DNA of 64,000 nucleotides from NCBI GenBank assembly GCA_003255025.1, contig QANY01008651.1, forward strand, positions 2,764,371 through 2,828,370, in the 5' to 3' direction. Numbering within the stretch: the first letter of the stretch is position 1; each line of letters opens with the position of its first letter. Below the pieces are notes generated by a model. It did not search any database. It saw only the letters and a list, made by a program, of their open reading frames with translations, and had not been told where the DNA came from. The position numbers and the translations under genes were made by a program. This document shows, piece after piece, positions 32,983-46,379 of the stretch. This stretch comes from Datisca glomerata (taxonomy: Eukaryota > Streptophyta > Magnoliopsida > Cucurbitales > Datiscaceae).

Positions 32983-35900
32983 ATGGGAAACCAAAAAAGG
33001 CTTGCATTCCTTTCCCTCTTACTCTCATGCTTATTAACTCTGTTCATCAATCCAGCCAAAGCCACCATAGAAGAAGCTGAAGCTTTACTGCAATGGAAAC
33101 AGAGCCTCCCAGAAAACCAATCGATTCTCCAAACATGGTCAATCCCATCATCCCAAAACCTCACTTCTTTCACTCCATGTCAATGGAGAGGCATATCCTG
33201 CAATCCTGCAGGCAGTGTCACTTCCATCAACCTTGCATCCACTGGCCTATTTGGTACCCTCGAAAACTTAAATTTCTCTGCTTTTCCAAACCTTCTTCGT
33301 CTCGATCTCAAACTCAACAATCTAACCGGCTCCATTCCAACCTCCATTGGCCTTCTCTCCACTCTCCAATTCCTTGATCTCTCCACCAACTCTCTCAACT
33401 CTACTCTCCCTCTTTCTCTATCTAACCTCACTCAGGTTTACGAGCTTGATGTGTCCCGTAATTACATTACTGGGTTTTTGGACCGCCGCCTTTTCCCGGG
33501 AGGGGATGGCCGGGAGAGTTCCGGGCTGTTAAGTTTGAGGAACCTTCTTTTACAAGATACTCAGCTTAGTGGTAGCCTGCCTGATGAGCTAGGTAACTTG
33601 AGGAACCTCACTCTGCTTGCTTTAGACAGGAGCCGGTTTTCAGGACTGGTCCCGGCTTCTTTAGGGAGGTTAACTAACTTAACGGTTCTTCGTCTGAATG
33701 AGAATCGGTTCTCCGGTGAATTCCCCTCAAGTATTGCTCGGTCACGCACGTTAACGGATTTGCGGTTGTTTATTAACAACTTCTCCGGTCCCGTCCCCCA
33801 AGAATTGGGAAATTTCTCATCTTTGGTTGTTCTTCATCTTGCACAGAACAACTTCTCTGGTCAATTACCACCCCATGTTTGCAAAGGTGGAAGGCTTGTT
33901 AATTTCACTGCTGCCTTCAATAACTTCTCCGGTCCGATCCCGGCTAGTCTCAGAAACTGTCAGTCCTTATACCGTGTTCGGCTCGAATACAATCAACTAA
34001 CAGGAGAATTGGACCAGGATTTGGGAGTTTATCCTAATCTGACATACATGGATTTGAGCTATAATCAGTTTAAAGGTACGTTGTCACCAAATTGGGGAGA
34101 ATGTAGAAACTTGACACTGCTTAAGATAGCCGGGAATACGATAACGGGACGAATTCCGGACGAGTTAACTCGGTTGAACAGATTAGTTCAGCTTGATTTG
34201 TCTTTCAACAATCTTACTGGAGAAATTCCTGCAAGTATAGGGAGTTTATCTAGCATGAACTCTTTAAGCCTGAAAAGGAACGAGCTTTCGGGGTTTGTCC
34301 CAGCCGAGATCGGAATGCTTTCCAATCTGATGTTCTTAGATCTCTCAATGAATATGCTAATTGGATCAATACCATATCAGATAGGTGATTCTTCAAAGCT
34401 GCGATATTTATCTTTGAGCAATAACAGATTCAATGGTACAATCCCATTTCAAGCAGGTAATCTTGTGGCTTTGCAAGATTTACTTGATCTGAGCTACAAT
34501 GCCTTGACGGGAAACATCCCAGGCCAATTCGGAAGGCTAACAAGTTTAGAAAACCTGAATCTGTCTCGGAACAATCTCTCCGGCTCGATCCCCGACTCAT
34601 TGATCAACATGGTTAGCTTACTCACCATTAATCTGTCGTACAACAATCTCGATGGTCCCGTTCCTGATGGCGGGATCTTTGGTATGGTCAATTCCGATGC
34701 TCTCAGTAACAACGGAGGTTTATGCGGAGATATTCGAGGTCTGCAGCCTTGTAACTTGTCCGGGACGGAAAATGGCGGCGGAAATAACAAGCGGAAACTC
34801 GCAATCATCCTTTCTGCTTCTTTGATCGGTGCGTTTTTACTATCAGTTGTGCTTTTTGGGTTCTTACTATTATTCAGAAGAAAGAAAAGATCAAGGCAAG
34901 GGATAGAAGATATTGGAAGAAGAAGAGGATCAAGAGAAGAACAACCCTTCTCAATTTGGTATTTCAATGGGAAGATTGTGCATGAAGACATAATCAAAGC
35001 AACAAACAATTTCGATGAAGTCTATTGCATCGGGACCGGAGGGTCCGGGAAAGTATACAAAGTTTCATTACCTGGAACTCAAGTGTTTGCAGTAAAGAAG
35101 CTGAATTCTGAGGCCAGTGATGAATTGGATACGGAGGAGACATTGAAGTTCTTCCGAAATGAAGTAGCGGCTTTAACCGAAATACGACACAGGAACATAG
35201 TAAAGCTGTTCGGGTTTTCGTCTAGAGGACAGCATGTGTTTTTGGTGTATGATTATATAGAGAGAGGGAGCTTATGCAATATGCTTAGAAATGAGAAAGA
35301 AGCAAAGGAGTTAGATTGGATAAAGAGGACACAGATTGTGAATGGTGTGGCTCAAGCCTTGTCTTACTTGCACCATGATTGTGTTCCGCCGATAATTCAT
35401 CGCGACATATCGAGCAATAACGTGTTGTTGGATTCTGAATTCGAAGCTCATGTTGCTGATTTCGGTACCGCCAGGTTCTTGAAGCCTGATTCTTCGAATT
35501 GGACTGCAGTTGCCGGCACACATGGCTATGTTGCTCCAGGTAAATGCTTCAAATGTTCATATCTATATTTCTTCTTAGTAATTTTGATTTTTAAGCCTCA
35601 AATTTACAAAGAAACAATGGAAGTTTTCAAATATTTTTTTTGGGAAAAGTAGTTTACACCCTCAGATTTATTTAAAAAAATACGGACATCCTGTTATTTA
35701 AGAAAAAACACCGATGTCTCTTGATTCTTTATTTTGGATGCTCAAAACCCCAAAAAGTTATTTTTCTTATTAATGATATTAAAGTTTCTCAACATATCAA
35801 GAATATCCTTATACTTTTATATTGTTTATTGTGTAGAACCTAGACTTTTATGTTTTGAGAGTTTTTTAAGGTTACGAGAGAAATAACCCAATTTCGTGAT

Positions 35901-38729
35901 TTTAGGGTTTCCTCAATCCGGATTTTCTCAAGTTTTCTCGGGTATACGTCAATATACTTAAATGATTCTGGATCTAAGATTATTTTGATCGTTTCATCCT
36001 AAAACTAAACTATTTGTAACAGATTATACTTATTTATCTTTTCTTAAACTATAGAGGATGTCCGTGTTCTTTAGCTAAAGCTCAGGGATGTACAAGTACT
36101 TATTTTTTTCGTTATGAATGTGCGAAACTTGATCCCGCAGTTGGACCATGATCTGCCCGTTCAGTTAGATCTGAACGGATCAGATCTGACTCAACTATTT
36201 TACATTAAAATATTAATTTCAATTTTATTTATTTTATTAGATTTAATCCATTTAGATCTGACTGAATAAATTAGATGAACTGCTACCTATGTTAAAAGTA
36301 CTTTTAATATCAAATCATAATGATATCATTTTCACAATTATTTAAGCTGCTTTGTGTTAAAAGTACTTCCATTTCAAAAATTTGAAAAATCTACGCTGAA
36401 TAATTTTAAATTAAACAGTCATTTTTCAAAGTTGAAAACAAATTATTTTACAAAACTTTATTCAAATGTGAATACAAAAATCCAAAAGGAAGCGAATCTA
36501 AAAAACAATTAACAAAGTCAAAGAGCTTTATATTTATAGTTACCCGTAATTTAATCTTCTTTTTAGCATTAATAATATATATTAATTTGTTTGACCTCAC
36601 ATAGTTGAAATCTCCCTAAAGGTGCTTATCTTCAGAGAAACTCAGGTCCACACATTATTTGATTTGTAGCTTAGGAAAAAAGGTCCTACCCACGTCATAT
36701 ATAGTTCACATCTTTGCATCATATTTTCCTGTTCCTTTTCTAAATATCCTACATATATTTCTACAAAACTTAAAATACTTTTTCTCCTCCAAGTAGACTC
36801 TCATTTTCAATGTAATTTTGTAAGGCTGCAATTAATTATTTTCATTTTTTTTAAAATACGAACACTCGTGTAGCTTAAAAAAAGATACGGACCTCTCTTG
36901 ACATTTTATTTTAGAAACTAAAAATCTCAAAAACGTTATTTTCCCTACTAAATAGTATTAAAGTTTCTCAAAATATCAAGAATGTCTTTATTTTTTTACA
37001 TTGCGTACTAGGTGGAACCTTAATTTTTGTGTTTTAGAGTGTTATGAGGTTATTAGGGAAATAACCCAGGTTTTCTCAAGTATGAGTTTTCTTTGGTACG
37101 AGTTTTCTTAGTACATGTCAATATACTTAAATAAGCTTGAATCTAAGGTTTTTATGATCGTCTCATTATAAAACTAAACCATTTGTAACAGAATGAATCT
37201 ATTTATCTTTATTTAAACTATAAGAATATCATTGTATTTCAGATAAAACTCAGAGGGTGTATAAATATTTTTCTCTTATTTTTTTGTTATGAGTTTTATG
37301 CGAAAATTGAAAACAATGTTTCTTAATAAATCATAGATTTTCTCTTAAGCTGCTTTCGGCTAAAAGTACTTTGATATCAAATCAAAATGATATCATTTTC
37401 ACAAATTTTTCTAAGCTGCTTTGTGTTCAAAGTACTTCCATTTAAAAAATTTGAAATAACAATCTGAAAAATCAACTCTAAATAATTTATAACGATCATT
37501 TTCCAAAGTTGATGAAAAATTTAACCTTTCTTCAAATGTGAACACCAATCCAAAAGGAAGCGAATCTAAAAAACAATTAACAAAGTCAAAGAGTCATATA
37601 TTTAATTACCTGTAATTGAATTTCTATTAGCATTAATAATATATATTAATTTGTTTTTCTTAGAATTATATATTAATTTGTTTGACCTCACATAGTTGAA
37701 ATCTCCCTACAGATTCTTATCTTCAAAGAAACTCAGGTCCACACATTATTTGTAGCTTAGGAAAAAAAAAGTCCTACCCACGTCATCTAGTTTACATCTT
37801 TGCATCATATTTTCTGTTCTTTTCATTTTCTAAATATCCTAACATCTATTTCTATAAAACTTAAAATACTTTTTTTTTCAGGTAGACTCTCATTTTCAAT
37901 GTAATTTTGTAACACTGCAATTATTTATCTTCATTTTTTTAATCGAGTCCTAAAAAAATTTAAAACGCTGCAATCAATTATTTTCATTAAGCTGCCTTAA
38001 ATCAACAAATCATCTTTGCTATTGATAATTGTATGTTTATAATTAAAATTCACATTATTCGAGTATGTGAATGAAAAATAAAAATTTATTTGTCTAGGTT
38101 GTTATAAAAATAAATATTCCATATTTTTATTTTTTGGCTCAAATTAGTTTGAGACTAATAGAATGATTTAATCATAAAAAATCAAATTATTTGAGTACGT
38201 GAATTAAAAAATTAGACTTTCATAAACTAAATTAGAACTTACGCCAATTTCAGACACTAAAATTAAAATACAGTTTGGTTTAAAGCCATGTCAGAAAAAC
38301 TTCAATGTCTCCTCGGTATCTCATTCTTAACTATGTTCAATCCAAGCAAAGCCTTAAGGTAAAAAAAAAATATATATATTTGTTTTGAAATAACAAGGTG
38401 AAGTTTTTACTTAAAATGCAGAGCTAGCATACACAATGGCAGTGACAGAAAAATGTGACACATATAGCTTTGGAGTATTGGCACTTGAAGTTATAATGGG
38501 AAAGCATCCAGGAGATCTCATTTTGCATTGGAATACTTCTTCTGAACATGAAAGTATTCACCTCGGAGATATCTTAGATCCTCGTCTCTCCCCTCCTACT
38601 CAAGTTCTTGTCAATCATTTGGCTTTGATTATGAATATAGCCATCTCATGCCTCCATACCGACCCTCAATCTCGGCCGACCATGCGAAACGTGTGTCAGA
38701 TGCTCGAAATGCAGGCCAAGGATGTGTAG
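32983..38729 (+). CDS. LRR receptor-like kinase, MIK2-like, 954 aa
   Basis: Exon 1 is 32983-35539 and exon 2 is 38422-38729, with donor CCAG|gtaaat and acceptor tgcag|AGC; the split codon GAG restores the APE motif. Signal peptide residues 1-27 ([21 protein letters not shown]). LRR N-terminal cap with [10 protein letters not shown] and PCQWRGISC (about 66-73). About 20 LRRs to residue 575 with many N-glycosylation sites (NLT, NFS). A GLCGD cap, a TM helix about 606-632, then a basic stop-transfer RRKKR. Kinase: glycine loop IGTGGSG (683-689), Lys 705 in AVKKL, HRD 806-808 (RD type), DFG 826-828, APE across the junction, then a C-lobe with [20 protein letters not shown]. All catalytic residues are present. 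It resembles MDIS1-interacting receptor like kinase 2 and At1g35710-type receptors, including the intron at GYVAP|E. The ATG is the first in frame and directly precedes the signal peptide. It should act at the plasma membrane as a ligand receptor; the ligand is unknown. Confidence 0.95.
35650..37990. repeat. 1.1-1.2 kb tandem duplication in the receptor-kinase intron
   Basis: Copy 1 is about 35670-36850 and copy 2 about 36851-37985. Shared blocks in order: AAAATACGGACATC-like start, TTAAAGTTTCTCAACATATC, GTCAATATACTTAAAT, ATCAAATCATAATGATATCA, AAAAGGAAGCGAATCTAAAA, TTTGACCTCACATAGTTGAA and AGACTCTCATTTTCAATGTA. Copy 1 alone holds about 165 bp at 36130-36295 with a palindromic 'cagttagatctgaacgg' motif. 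Together they make most of the 2.9 kb intron. Confidence 0.85.
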
Positions 38730-40092
38730 AGTTAGTTTGCTATTATGTAAGATTAGAGGATTACTTTGAGCAGCTGGGGAAAAATGTGATGTAACATGAA
38801 GATATATAGTTCAACAGATTTCTTTTACCATTTCATCAGCATACTCCAATAAATTTAGTAAATTAAAATGAGATAAATTGAGACAATCGATTAAGTCTCC
38901 ACACTCATGTTAAGAGAGAGTTTTTAACTATGTCACCACATCATTTTAGAATTTACAAATTTTTAAAAACAATATATTTAGTAGTTTTTACTCTATTTTC
39001 GTGGAGTTTTTACATTTTTCACTTATATATTGTTAATTTCCAATTTTAACAAGCACCTCTCATTAAACTTAAAATTTAAATTTTGATTATAGAAAATAAA
39101 ATATATATACTTGCGGAGATTTGAATAAAAACATGAACGTTACTTTTTTGGTACATAAGAATAAGCAACTGGAATGATATTAGCTCCTCTTGATAATCTC
39201 AGTAGGAGCTGGTGATATTCAACAGAACTAGTCATTGATCATATTTACACGGCTTAGATCTGATTATAAGAAATAAAAATTGTACTGATTATTCATTACA
39301 TATAATAATCTGACAACTATTTTCATGTTTTATCTTTTAACCTAAGCAGTTATGGGTATTACATTTTTTAAATAGACAACTCAGATACAACGTATTATCC
39401 TATTCAATGAACATGAGGCAATCCTGAACCCAATAAATGAAACTAAACACAAGTGAAACACACATAGCAATGTCTGCTAGGATCTAACTGAAACCAAAAT
39501 GGGAGCAAGGTATAGTACAACATTCGTTGAAAAAAAATGGGTGAACCCAATTGAAACTCTTCAAGCTACTAGTAATATTGCAGCCTCTATGGGGATATAA
39601 ATTGCAAGTAGTGGTGTGCAAATCTTTATTGAACCGACCAAAATCTGTAAGAACATGATATGCTCTTACTGTATTAAAATGTACTTAGAGGGAGTAAACT
39701 TTTGATTTTATTTTTTACCATTCAAGACTCTTTAAATTATATGTCAATTTTGACTTTTAGACATCTTTTGTTTGTTTGATAAAATTCTTGTAATACAATA
39801 ATATTTTCTATCCAATAATAATTTATTTATATATAGCTTTTAAAATAAAATATTTTTAGAATATTATGTGATTAGAAATAGATAAATATCAATGAACTTT
39901 GAGATTATTCTTAAGTCAAACTGTTTGTACTTTATTGGTTAGAATTTCTAAAATCAAATCTTATACAATATTTATGTTATCATGATAATATTCATATTAA
40001 TGAATTGAAAGAAATATTTTGAAATAATTTAAATTATCTCTTAATATGATGAAATATGAAAAATTGATGAATAATAATTTTATATTAATCAA
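38730..40092. other. 3' flank of the receptor kinase, no gene
   Basis: AT-rich intergenic DNA with no recognised frame or element. Confidence 0.45.
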
Positions 40093-40445
40093 AGGGTAAA
40101 AGCCATAAATACCCTTGACTTTACGCGTTAAGACATTTTCCCTTGTACTTTGAAAATGGACAAGTCAGTCCTTTAACTTCCAAATCTTTACCCCATTAGT
40201 CCTAAAATTTAGGGCCGTGACTAACGGCAAACGTACAACGACGAAAGTAACCACTGATGTCGTATTTTAATGACTGGTGTCAGTGATAGGGTTAAAGCCA
40301 CCAATACCCTTGAATTTTGGGCTCTTCGACGGTTTAGCCAGTGTACTTTGAAGTTGTACACTTTAGTTCTCCAATTTTCAAAATGTTACCTCATTAGTCT
40401 TAAAATTGAAAGTTGTGACTAATAGCTAAAGGACGTCTACAAAAT
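40093..40445. repeat. direct repeat of a dispersed plant element (about 190 bp x 2)
   Basis: Copy 1 starts GGGTAAAAGCCATAAATACC at 40093 and copy 2 GGGTTAAAGCCACCAATACC at 40289. Both continue with '...ccttg.acttt', 'tgtactttgaa', 'ttacccattagtcct.aaatt' and 'gtgactaa..gc'. The sequence type is common at ends of plant Mutator-like elements, but no inverted partner was found. Confidence 0.7.
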
Positions 40446-40794
40446 TAATAGATGTCATCATTTTTTGCTTATTCATAACAATAATATCATCATCTATGAT
40501 TAACTTAAAAAACATCTTTTATTCCCCCTTTTAACCTTACCTGGAGTTGGATTGGAGTTGGATTGGAGAGAGAAGTTTTCACTAGCTTTTAATTCAAAAG
40601 TTTAAATGAGTGAATGATTTTTGAAATAAGATTGTTGGAATATGATTATAAAAAGTATACGTTTAGAAAGTTAAGATTATTTTATTTGTTACACTTGAAA
40701 ATGCTATGATTTAATGATGATAGTGTTAAATTATTTTATTTGTTTTGATGGAATGTGGAAGTGAATGTTTTAAATATATTTATAAATCTTCGAT

Positions 40795-41150
40795 GGGCCA
40801 ACATCAAGAATAGACCATTTTTAAGAAAAAATAAAAAATAGCTCAAGATGAAATAAAAAAATAACCACCCAAATTTAATGAAAAAATTAAAAAAATTTGC
40901 GCCAAGAATTATCACCCGCGCTCGCTAGCGAAGTTTTAAATTTTTGTGCATAAAGTTTATGTAATATGTATTGTATATGTAAAAATTATATAGGTATATA
41001 TTATATGAACTATTAAATTTTGATGCACTGGTATGCGTGTACGCTAATTTTCTCTCCGCATGAAATTTTATTTTTTCAAAAATCATGCCAAGGCGTTATT
41101 TTTTTTATATTTTTTTACTTATGACCAATTCTTATGATTTTTATAAAAGT
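40795..41150. mobile_element. short inverted-repeat element
   Basis: AAGAATAGACCATTTTTAAG at the left (about 40807) matches the reverse complement of the right end (about 41108-41135, 'acttatgaccaattcttat'), with A/T runs continuing the match inward. The centre holds GCGCC, CGCGCTCGCTAGCG and GCCAAGGCG, unusually GC-rich for this area. No coding sequence. Confidence 0.5.
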
Positions 41151-42480
41151 TGATTATTTATTAACATTACTAATTTTAATTTTACCCTTGAACTTAATAG
41201 GATAAAATATAATTGCTAATTTATTTATTTGGTAAAATAAAATCTTTTTTTATTTTTAATCTCTTTTATTTTTATTCATTTTTGCTTATATATTTACCAA
41301 TTTTTAGTTGTTATATTGTTACTTTTTTCATAATGGTTACATTGTAAACTTATCTAAAAATATTGAGAATAAAATAATTAATTAATAAGATACAAATAAA
41401 ACAATGAGAAAGGATGACGACTAAGAAATGATAAAAATTAAACAAGAAATAAATTAAATAGTGAGAATGTTAAATTACTTTATTTGTTTTGATAAAATAT
41501 TCAAGGAAATGTTATAAGAATTTTTCAATTTACAATTTTACCACTACGCTTGAACTAATATATAATGCTAGAACTAGAAATAGTTTCATCTATTCAAGAG
41601 ATCATAAACATATAATTTACCCTATATTCATATTGGTATTTCAAAAATAAAAATTATAACTATATTAGGCAGTTAGTAAATAAATTTTAATTGATCACAT
41701 TGAAAATATATTTTGATTATCCAATTACTCATTGTTTAGCATGTATATAAAAGATGATGTGACAGAGTGATGAAGGTTAGTTTGAGAAAAATCATAAGAA
41801 ATAGTTTATGGGAGATGACGGACTTGGAGATATCCCTAAATTTTATGTGTATCAAGATACCTTCCAATGAGGTATCTTTATATTTCGGGTATCCAAAATT
41901 TTATAATTTATCATACCAAAAAGAGTATCTCTAAACTTCACTAACATAGCAGACATTCGGGTTAAGATACCCTTATACCTCTGGTTTCAATTTTCTACAT
42001 CATTGACTAACTCATTACCCATGTTTTGTCTTACTTGACTAGATTCCTTGAAATTCAATCGATTTTTTATGAAACAGTGGAAAACTGAAGGTCACCCATA
42101 TGTGAATAGAAGTTTGAAGAAGGACCAGTATAATTTGAGTGAAGTTTTTATGAAATATCGATCTATTCAATAACCATTAACCAAAATTTTGTATCCGGAA
42201 TTAGGTAAAGAAATCATACGTTTTTCCTTTCACTTTCTCAGATACCATATGCAACAAGGCAAAGCTCTACTACTCTTACGAAAAGAATCAGATAAAGACA
42301 TTAATAAACTAAATTCTCAGATAAAGACATTAATAAACTAAATTCTCTTATAAAATACAGAAAGCTAAAAAGAAAAGCACATTTTATGAAGAGCCATACA
42401 CCTCTACTATGTTAAATCCATTAGAATAGCTTCTGAAGTGCTTACTGTTTAAAAAAGGTCAATGGAACAGAGAAAATGGG
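41151..42480. other. no gene seen
   Basis: AT-rich. A 29-bp tandem duplication, 'agataaagacattaataaac.', lies at 42289-42347. Confidence 0.45.
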
Positions 42481-44640
42481 GATGCATATGAGTCATTTGA
42501 GATAGAGAGTGATGAATTGACTTGACCGTAAATTTTCTCTGAATTTGGAAGAGACGTTGACTTCTTTTCTCAATGTCAATTGAGTTGAACCCACCATAAT
42601 GTTTTTCAAATTGGAGTTTAGAATGAGAAGCGTATGATCGATTAGAGAATGAGAGAAAATGCTTGATAAAATACCTGTTGGGATAAATTGATAAGACATC
42701 TCATAGAAATCTTAAACAATTAAAATTAAATTAGATTGTGCGTACCTGATGATTAGATTATAGTAGAACACCTTCTACTTCTTATGGATTCATAATTTCT
42801 CTATCATGATTGTTGTATTTGAAAAGTCATTCTGACTATTACTGTATATTGGGTCATTGATAATTGCTATCATGGACTTCTGTGCTCTGATTATTGATAA
42901 GTTGTCTTGAAAAGTCATCATTCGATGATTGCTATCTTCAATATTGTGCTTTTAAGATTGATTCGAGAAATCATCATAGTCGTTGCATTGTGCTGGAGAG
43001 CCATCATGATATCTGAATTTCAAAATTCTTGGTTTATTGATTTCCAATGGCATTTTGCCAAAGGAGATTTATTTTTATTTATTCATCATTACTGAGACTG
43101 ATGTCATCAAATGAGTCCTTCAATTGCTTAAGGGTAATCCTTTTGGATGATTGGGTTTATTGGATATTTGGTGTAATTGAGAGATTTGACTTTACGGATG
43201 ATTCAGAGTCATAATCGTTAGTGTTTTCTAAAAAGAGAAGTATTTTTTGGATTAGTTCTTGCTTTAATTTGGGTGTTCATTTCATGGTCTTGAATTTTCC
43301 CTTTGGAGAGGGCTTCGACTCGGGTTCGGATTTTTTGGATGGATTGAACTGGATGCTTTAATTTGTGGATCTGGGTTAATGAGTCCATTAATTTTAAATG
43401 GAGCCTAAGTATAATGATTTTTTGTCAATCTAAATTGAGGCAGGATTTTTGTAAATTCTTGATTAATGGAGGTTATGATTCTTAGGGTATTGAATTTATC
43501 CCACCATTTAATATAATATTGTCTGATGGGAATTCCAAGATATTTTGAATTTACTTGTAAAGCAAAGAACTTGAGGAAAAGAAACCTTAATTGGTGAGGG
43601 TTTGTATATTTTCAGGAATAAAACCTTGTTCAAAATTGATTGGAAATAATTCTTAGATAGGGTAATAGATTGACCACCAACTTAAGAACCATTTTAGAAA
43701 ATTAATTTTAAATTTTATGTTGAAATTCTAAAACCACGAATGAGAAAAATCACTATTGTGATGCAATAAAATCATTTGTCATGCGTTAATATAGTCAAAA
43801 TAATTATATAATTTTTTATTCAAAAGGGTTTTTAGATCTTAAGGATGGATTTTTCATTCCTCTATAGTTATAATTTTTAGAATGTCGAAGGAATGATAGA
43901 AGATGTTTCATTCTGAACTATTTATTGGGCTAATATTAACTAATTTTGTTTTTAAAAGATTGTATTTATAAAAACTAAGATTTTTGTCAATGTGACTAGG
44001 GACAAAGTGGAAATCTGGGAGAGAAATGAGATTTTGCTATTTTAATTGGGTTTTTCAAATGAGCAACACAAAGACTCAGTATGAAAGAGATTTTTATTGG
44101 GAATTTTTCAAAAATAAGAGAATGATTTTCTGTAATTTATAATTGGTTGGCCATGTGACTGGGCATCAGAAGGTTGAATAATTGAGAAAGCGTCAAACTG
44201 GTTGACCCGTGCTGATTGGTAACTGGGTATGATGGATACAAGTATTATTGATTGGGTTTAGTTAGGAGTAGAAGACTCCTCTTTGATTTGGGCCTTAAGG
44301 GCCAATTGTTGAGTCGAAGACTCTTCTATAATTGAATCATTTATCATTCTTACATAATTTCTAAATGTGATACTGATTCTTTTAGTTAAAGATTTCACAG
44401 CATGCCTATGACCTTTTGAAACCCGTCAGGCATGATGAAGAAAGCTCCTTCCAATATTAGAAATTCTTTGATTGTTGTCTGAAAATTCAATTTTGAAACT
44501 TGTTTATCCCAAAAAGTTCACAGTTAATTTTTTTTGTTATCATAACAGATTCCATTATCCTTGTAAACATATTTTTCAATATTTTTCATACCATTGAATT
44601 AATGCTGCATTGAAGTCATGCTTCAATCCAACATCTTCTA
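42481..44640 (-). pseudogene. minus-strand coding-like tract, unassigned, 3' of the viral RT
   Basis: The minus strand retains scattered readable blocks, for example a 68-codon frame (42493-42699) with NIMVGSTQLTLRKEVNVSSK, and stretches at about 43110-43450 rich in Ser, Asp and Lys. Composition and strand agree with the viral remnant on its right, so it may be a further part of that integrated sequence or of a second copy. I cannot name a domain. Confidence 0.3.
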
Positions 44641-44939
44641 AAATTTCATCTAATTCATCAATTCAAGTATTTCTTGGATATTCAAATCCATTATGACCAT
44701 TATTAATGAATGAGGATTTCCAGCAAAAGAATTTTGATTGATTATTCTGGGTTTTACCTTCCCATACTCTAGGAGATCAAAATCTTCAAATTCTATCATT
44801 GCAGAATCCTGAAATGATTTCCTGTAAAATATTATAAGTAAAGAAGTCAAAAATTTAATTATTAATGCCTTGAATAAATCTAATATTGAAATTAAAATTA
44901 AAAATGGATTATTACCTGGTAAAACTTTGTTTGGAAGCA

Positions 44940-45520
44940 ATTTCAGTAGATTTATAATTGATTAAAAGAAATTTTTTTAACAGATTATCTTCATATTTAT
45001 TAAAATGTATAATGGAATAACAGATCATAAATCCTGAAAATCTAATCTTAGATTGAAATAATTTGATTTTTTTTGCAGAGCTAACTAAACTATTTATCTT
45101 GGCAAATAATTCAAGGTATTCCAGTGTGTTTAATAAATTTAGAGAAAATAAAAAATGCCACTAATGCAAACAATCGAGAGATTAGTGAATTGGTTGAAAA
45201 CTTCATTTATTATATTCTGGAACTTTTTTGGAGCATTTTTAAGATCAAATGACATTATTTTCTATTTATAATGACCAAATACAACTCTATATTTATTAGC
45301 TCCATTTTTCTGGATTTACCAAAATATTTTAGGAATATCAGACACAAAATTTTTACAAATGTTTTGTTCAAAGATTTAATTTTGAAGAGTAGGATTTTAT
45401 TTTATCATGTGGAAAACATAATTATTTTTCTTTACAAGAAATTAAATTCATGGAAAAAACAGAATTTTGTTTTCAAGTTTTCAATTTCTCATGGTGAGAA
45501 AAAGAAAGAAATTTAACTTT
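44940..45520 (-). pseudogene. caulimovirid reverse-transcriptase remnant
   Basis: In changing frames the minus strand shows the RT palm blocks: a GHY-type turn and a 'LKNAP..FQ' block near 45215-45260, then SSAKKIKLFQSKIRFSGFMI near 45010-45075. The catalytic Tyr-x-Asp-Asp box reads Cys-Ile-Ser-Gly, and stops occur throughout. RNase H could not be recognised; 44650-44940 is an open frame of unclear identity. Confidence 0.7.
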
Positions 45521-45618
45521 GACAAGTTTATCTATAGGATAAATAATTATCTCATCATGTTCTGTTGTAAAAGGATACAGTAGAAAAATGAATGGTAAAC
45601 CCAAATGATTTTTGTTTG

Positions 45619-45855
45619 TCATATTTTTACTAAGACAAATGATGTTTTAAAACATACATTGTCTTGGAAAATATGAGATTTGGGGATTTTATAATTGATA
45701 TGCATTCGAGTACTATTGGAAAAGGATAAAGATTCTTTTACCTTCTTGAAGTACTTAGTAGGAACGAGTCCTTCTTGCATACAATTCAAATCAGCTCCTA
45801 AAGCAATAAGAGCCATTGAAGTGAAATCAAAATCTTGAATTATTATTTTTACCAT
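45619..45855 (-). pseudogene. caulimovirid aspartic-protease remnant
   Basis: A 78-codon frame includes GADLNCMQEGLVPTKYFKKV, which fits the retropepsin region of plant pararetroviruses. The catalytic Asp position two residues before GAD reads Ala-Leu (IALGAD), so the active site is lost. Confidence 0.7.
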
Positions 45856-46379
45856 TATGTGTCATTTCTTAATTTTGAAGTGATTAAGGATTTGAATGAC
45901 GTTATCATTATCTTGATTGTTGACAATAGGTTCTTCAACCTCATTATCAGGAATTGAGGATTCACTACGTTCTCCTAGTTCACTAGATTCATGATTTTTA
46001 TTTAAATTTTATATTTTCAAGAGATTTAATTCTTTTGTTATTTCTGAGTTAGAATATTTTAATTTTTTAATTTCAATTTTAATATTTTATGTCTTTTTGA
46101 AGTTCCTGAAGAGTGACTTTTTTTTTTCTTTCCTTTAATTTTGTTGAATTTTTCAAGTTTTGTGAAAGGCTTGCAGTATTATTATTAGACTTAGTATTTT
46201 ATTTTCTGTTGAATTACCTTCCTTAGTCTTTTCACGTATTCTTGTTTTAATTTTAAATTTTAAATTTTACTAATTAAATCTAACAAGAGATTCTCTTGTT
46301 CTTCATTTTTATTCAAAACATTAATATTTTCTGACAATAGTTATTCCTGCACCACATAGAAATGTTATGAGAATCATTA

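Noticed and set aside
33093..35523. Minus-strand and other-frame open frames across the receptor kinase
   Set aside because: They are shadows of the strong LRR-kinase frame.
45271..45516. 81-codon plus-strand frame
   Set aside because: It lies antisense to the viral RT remnant and has no motif.
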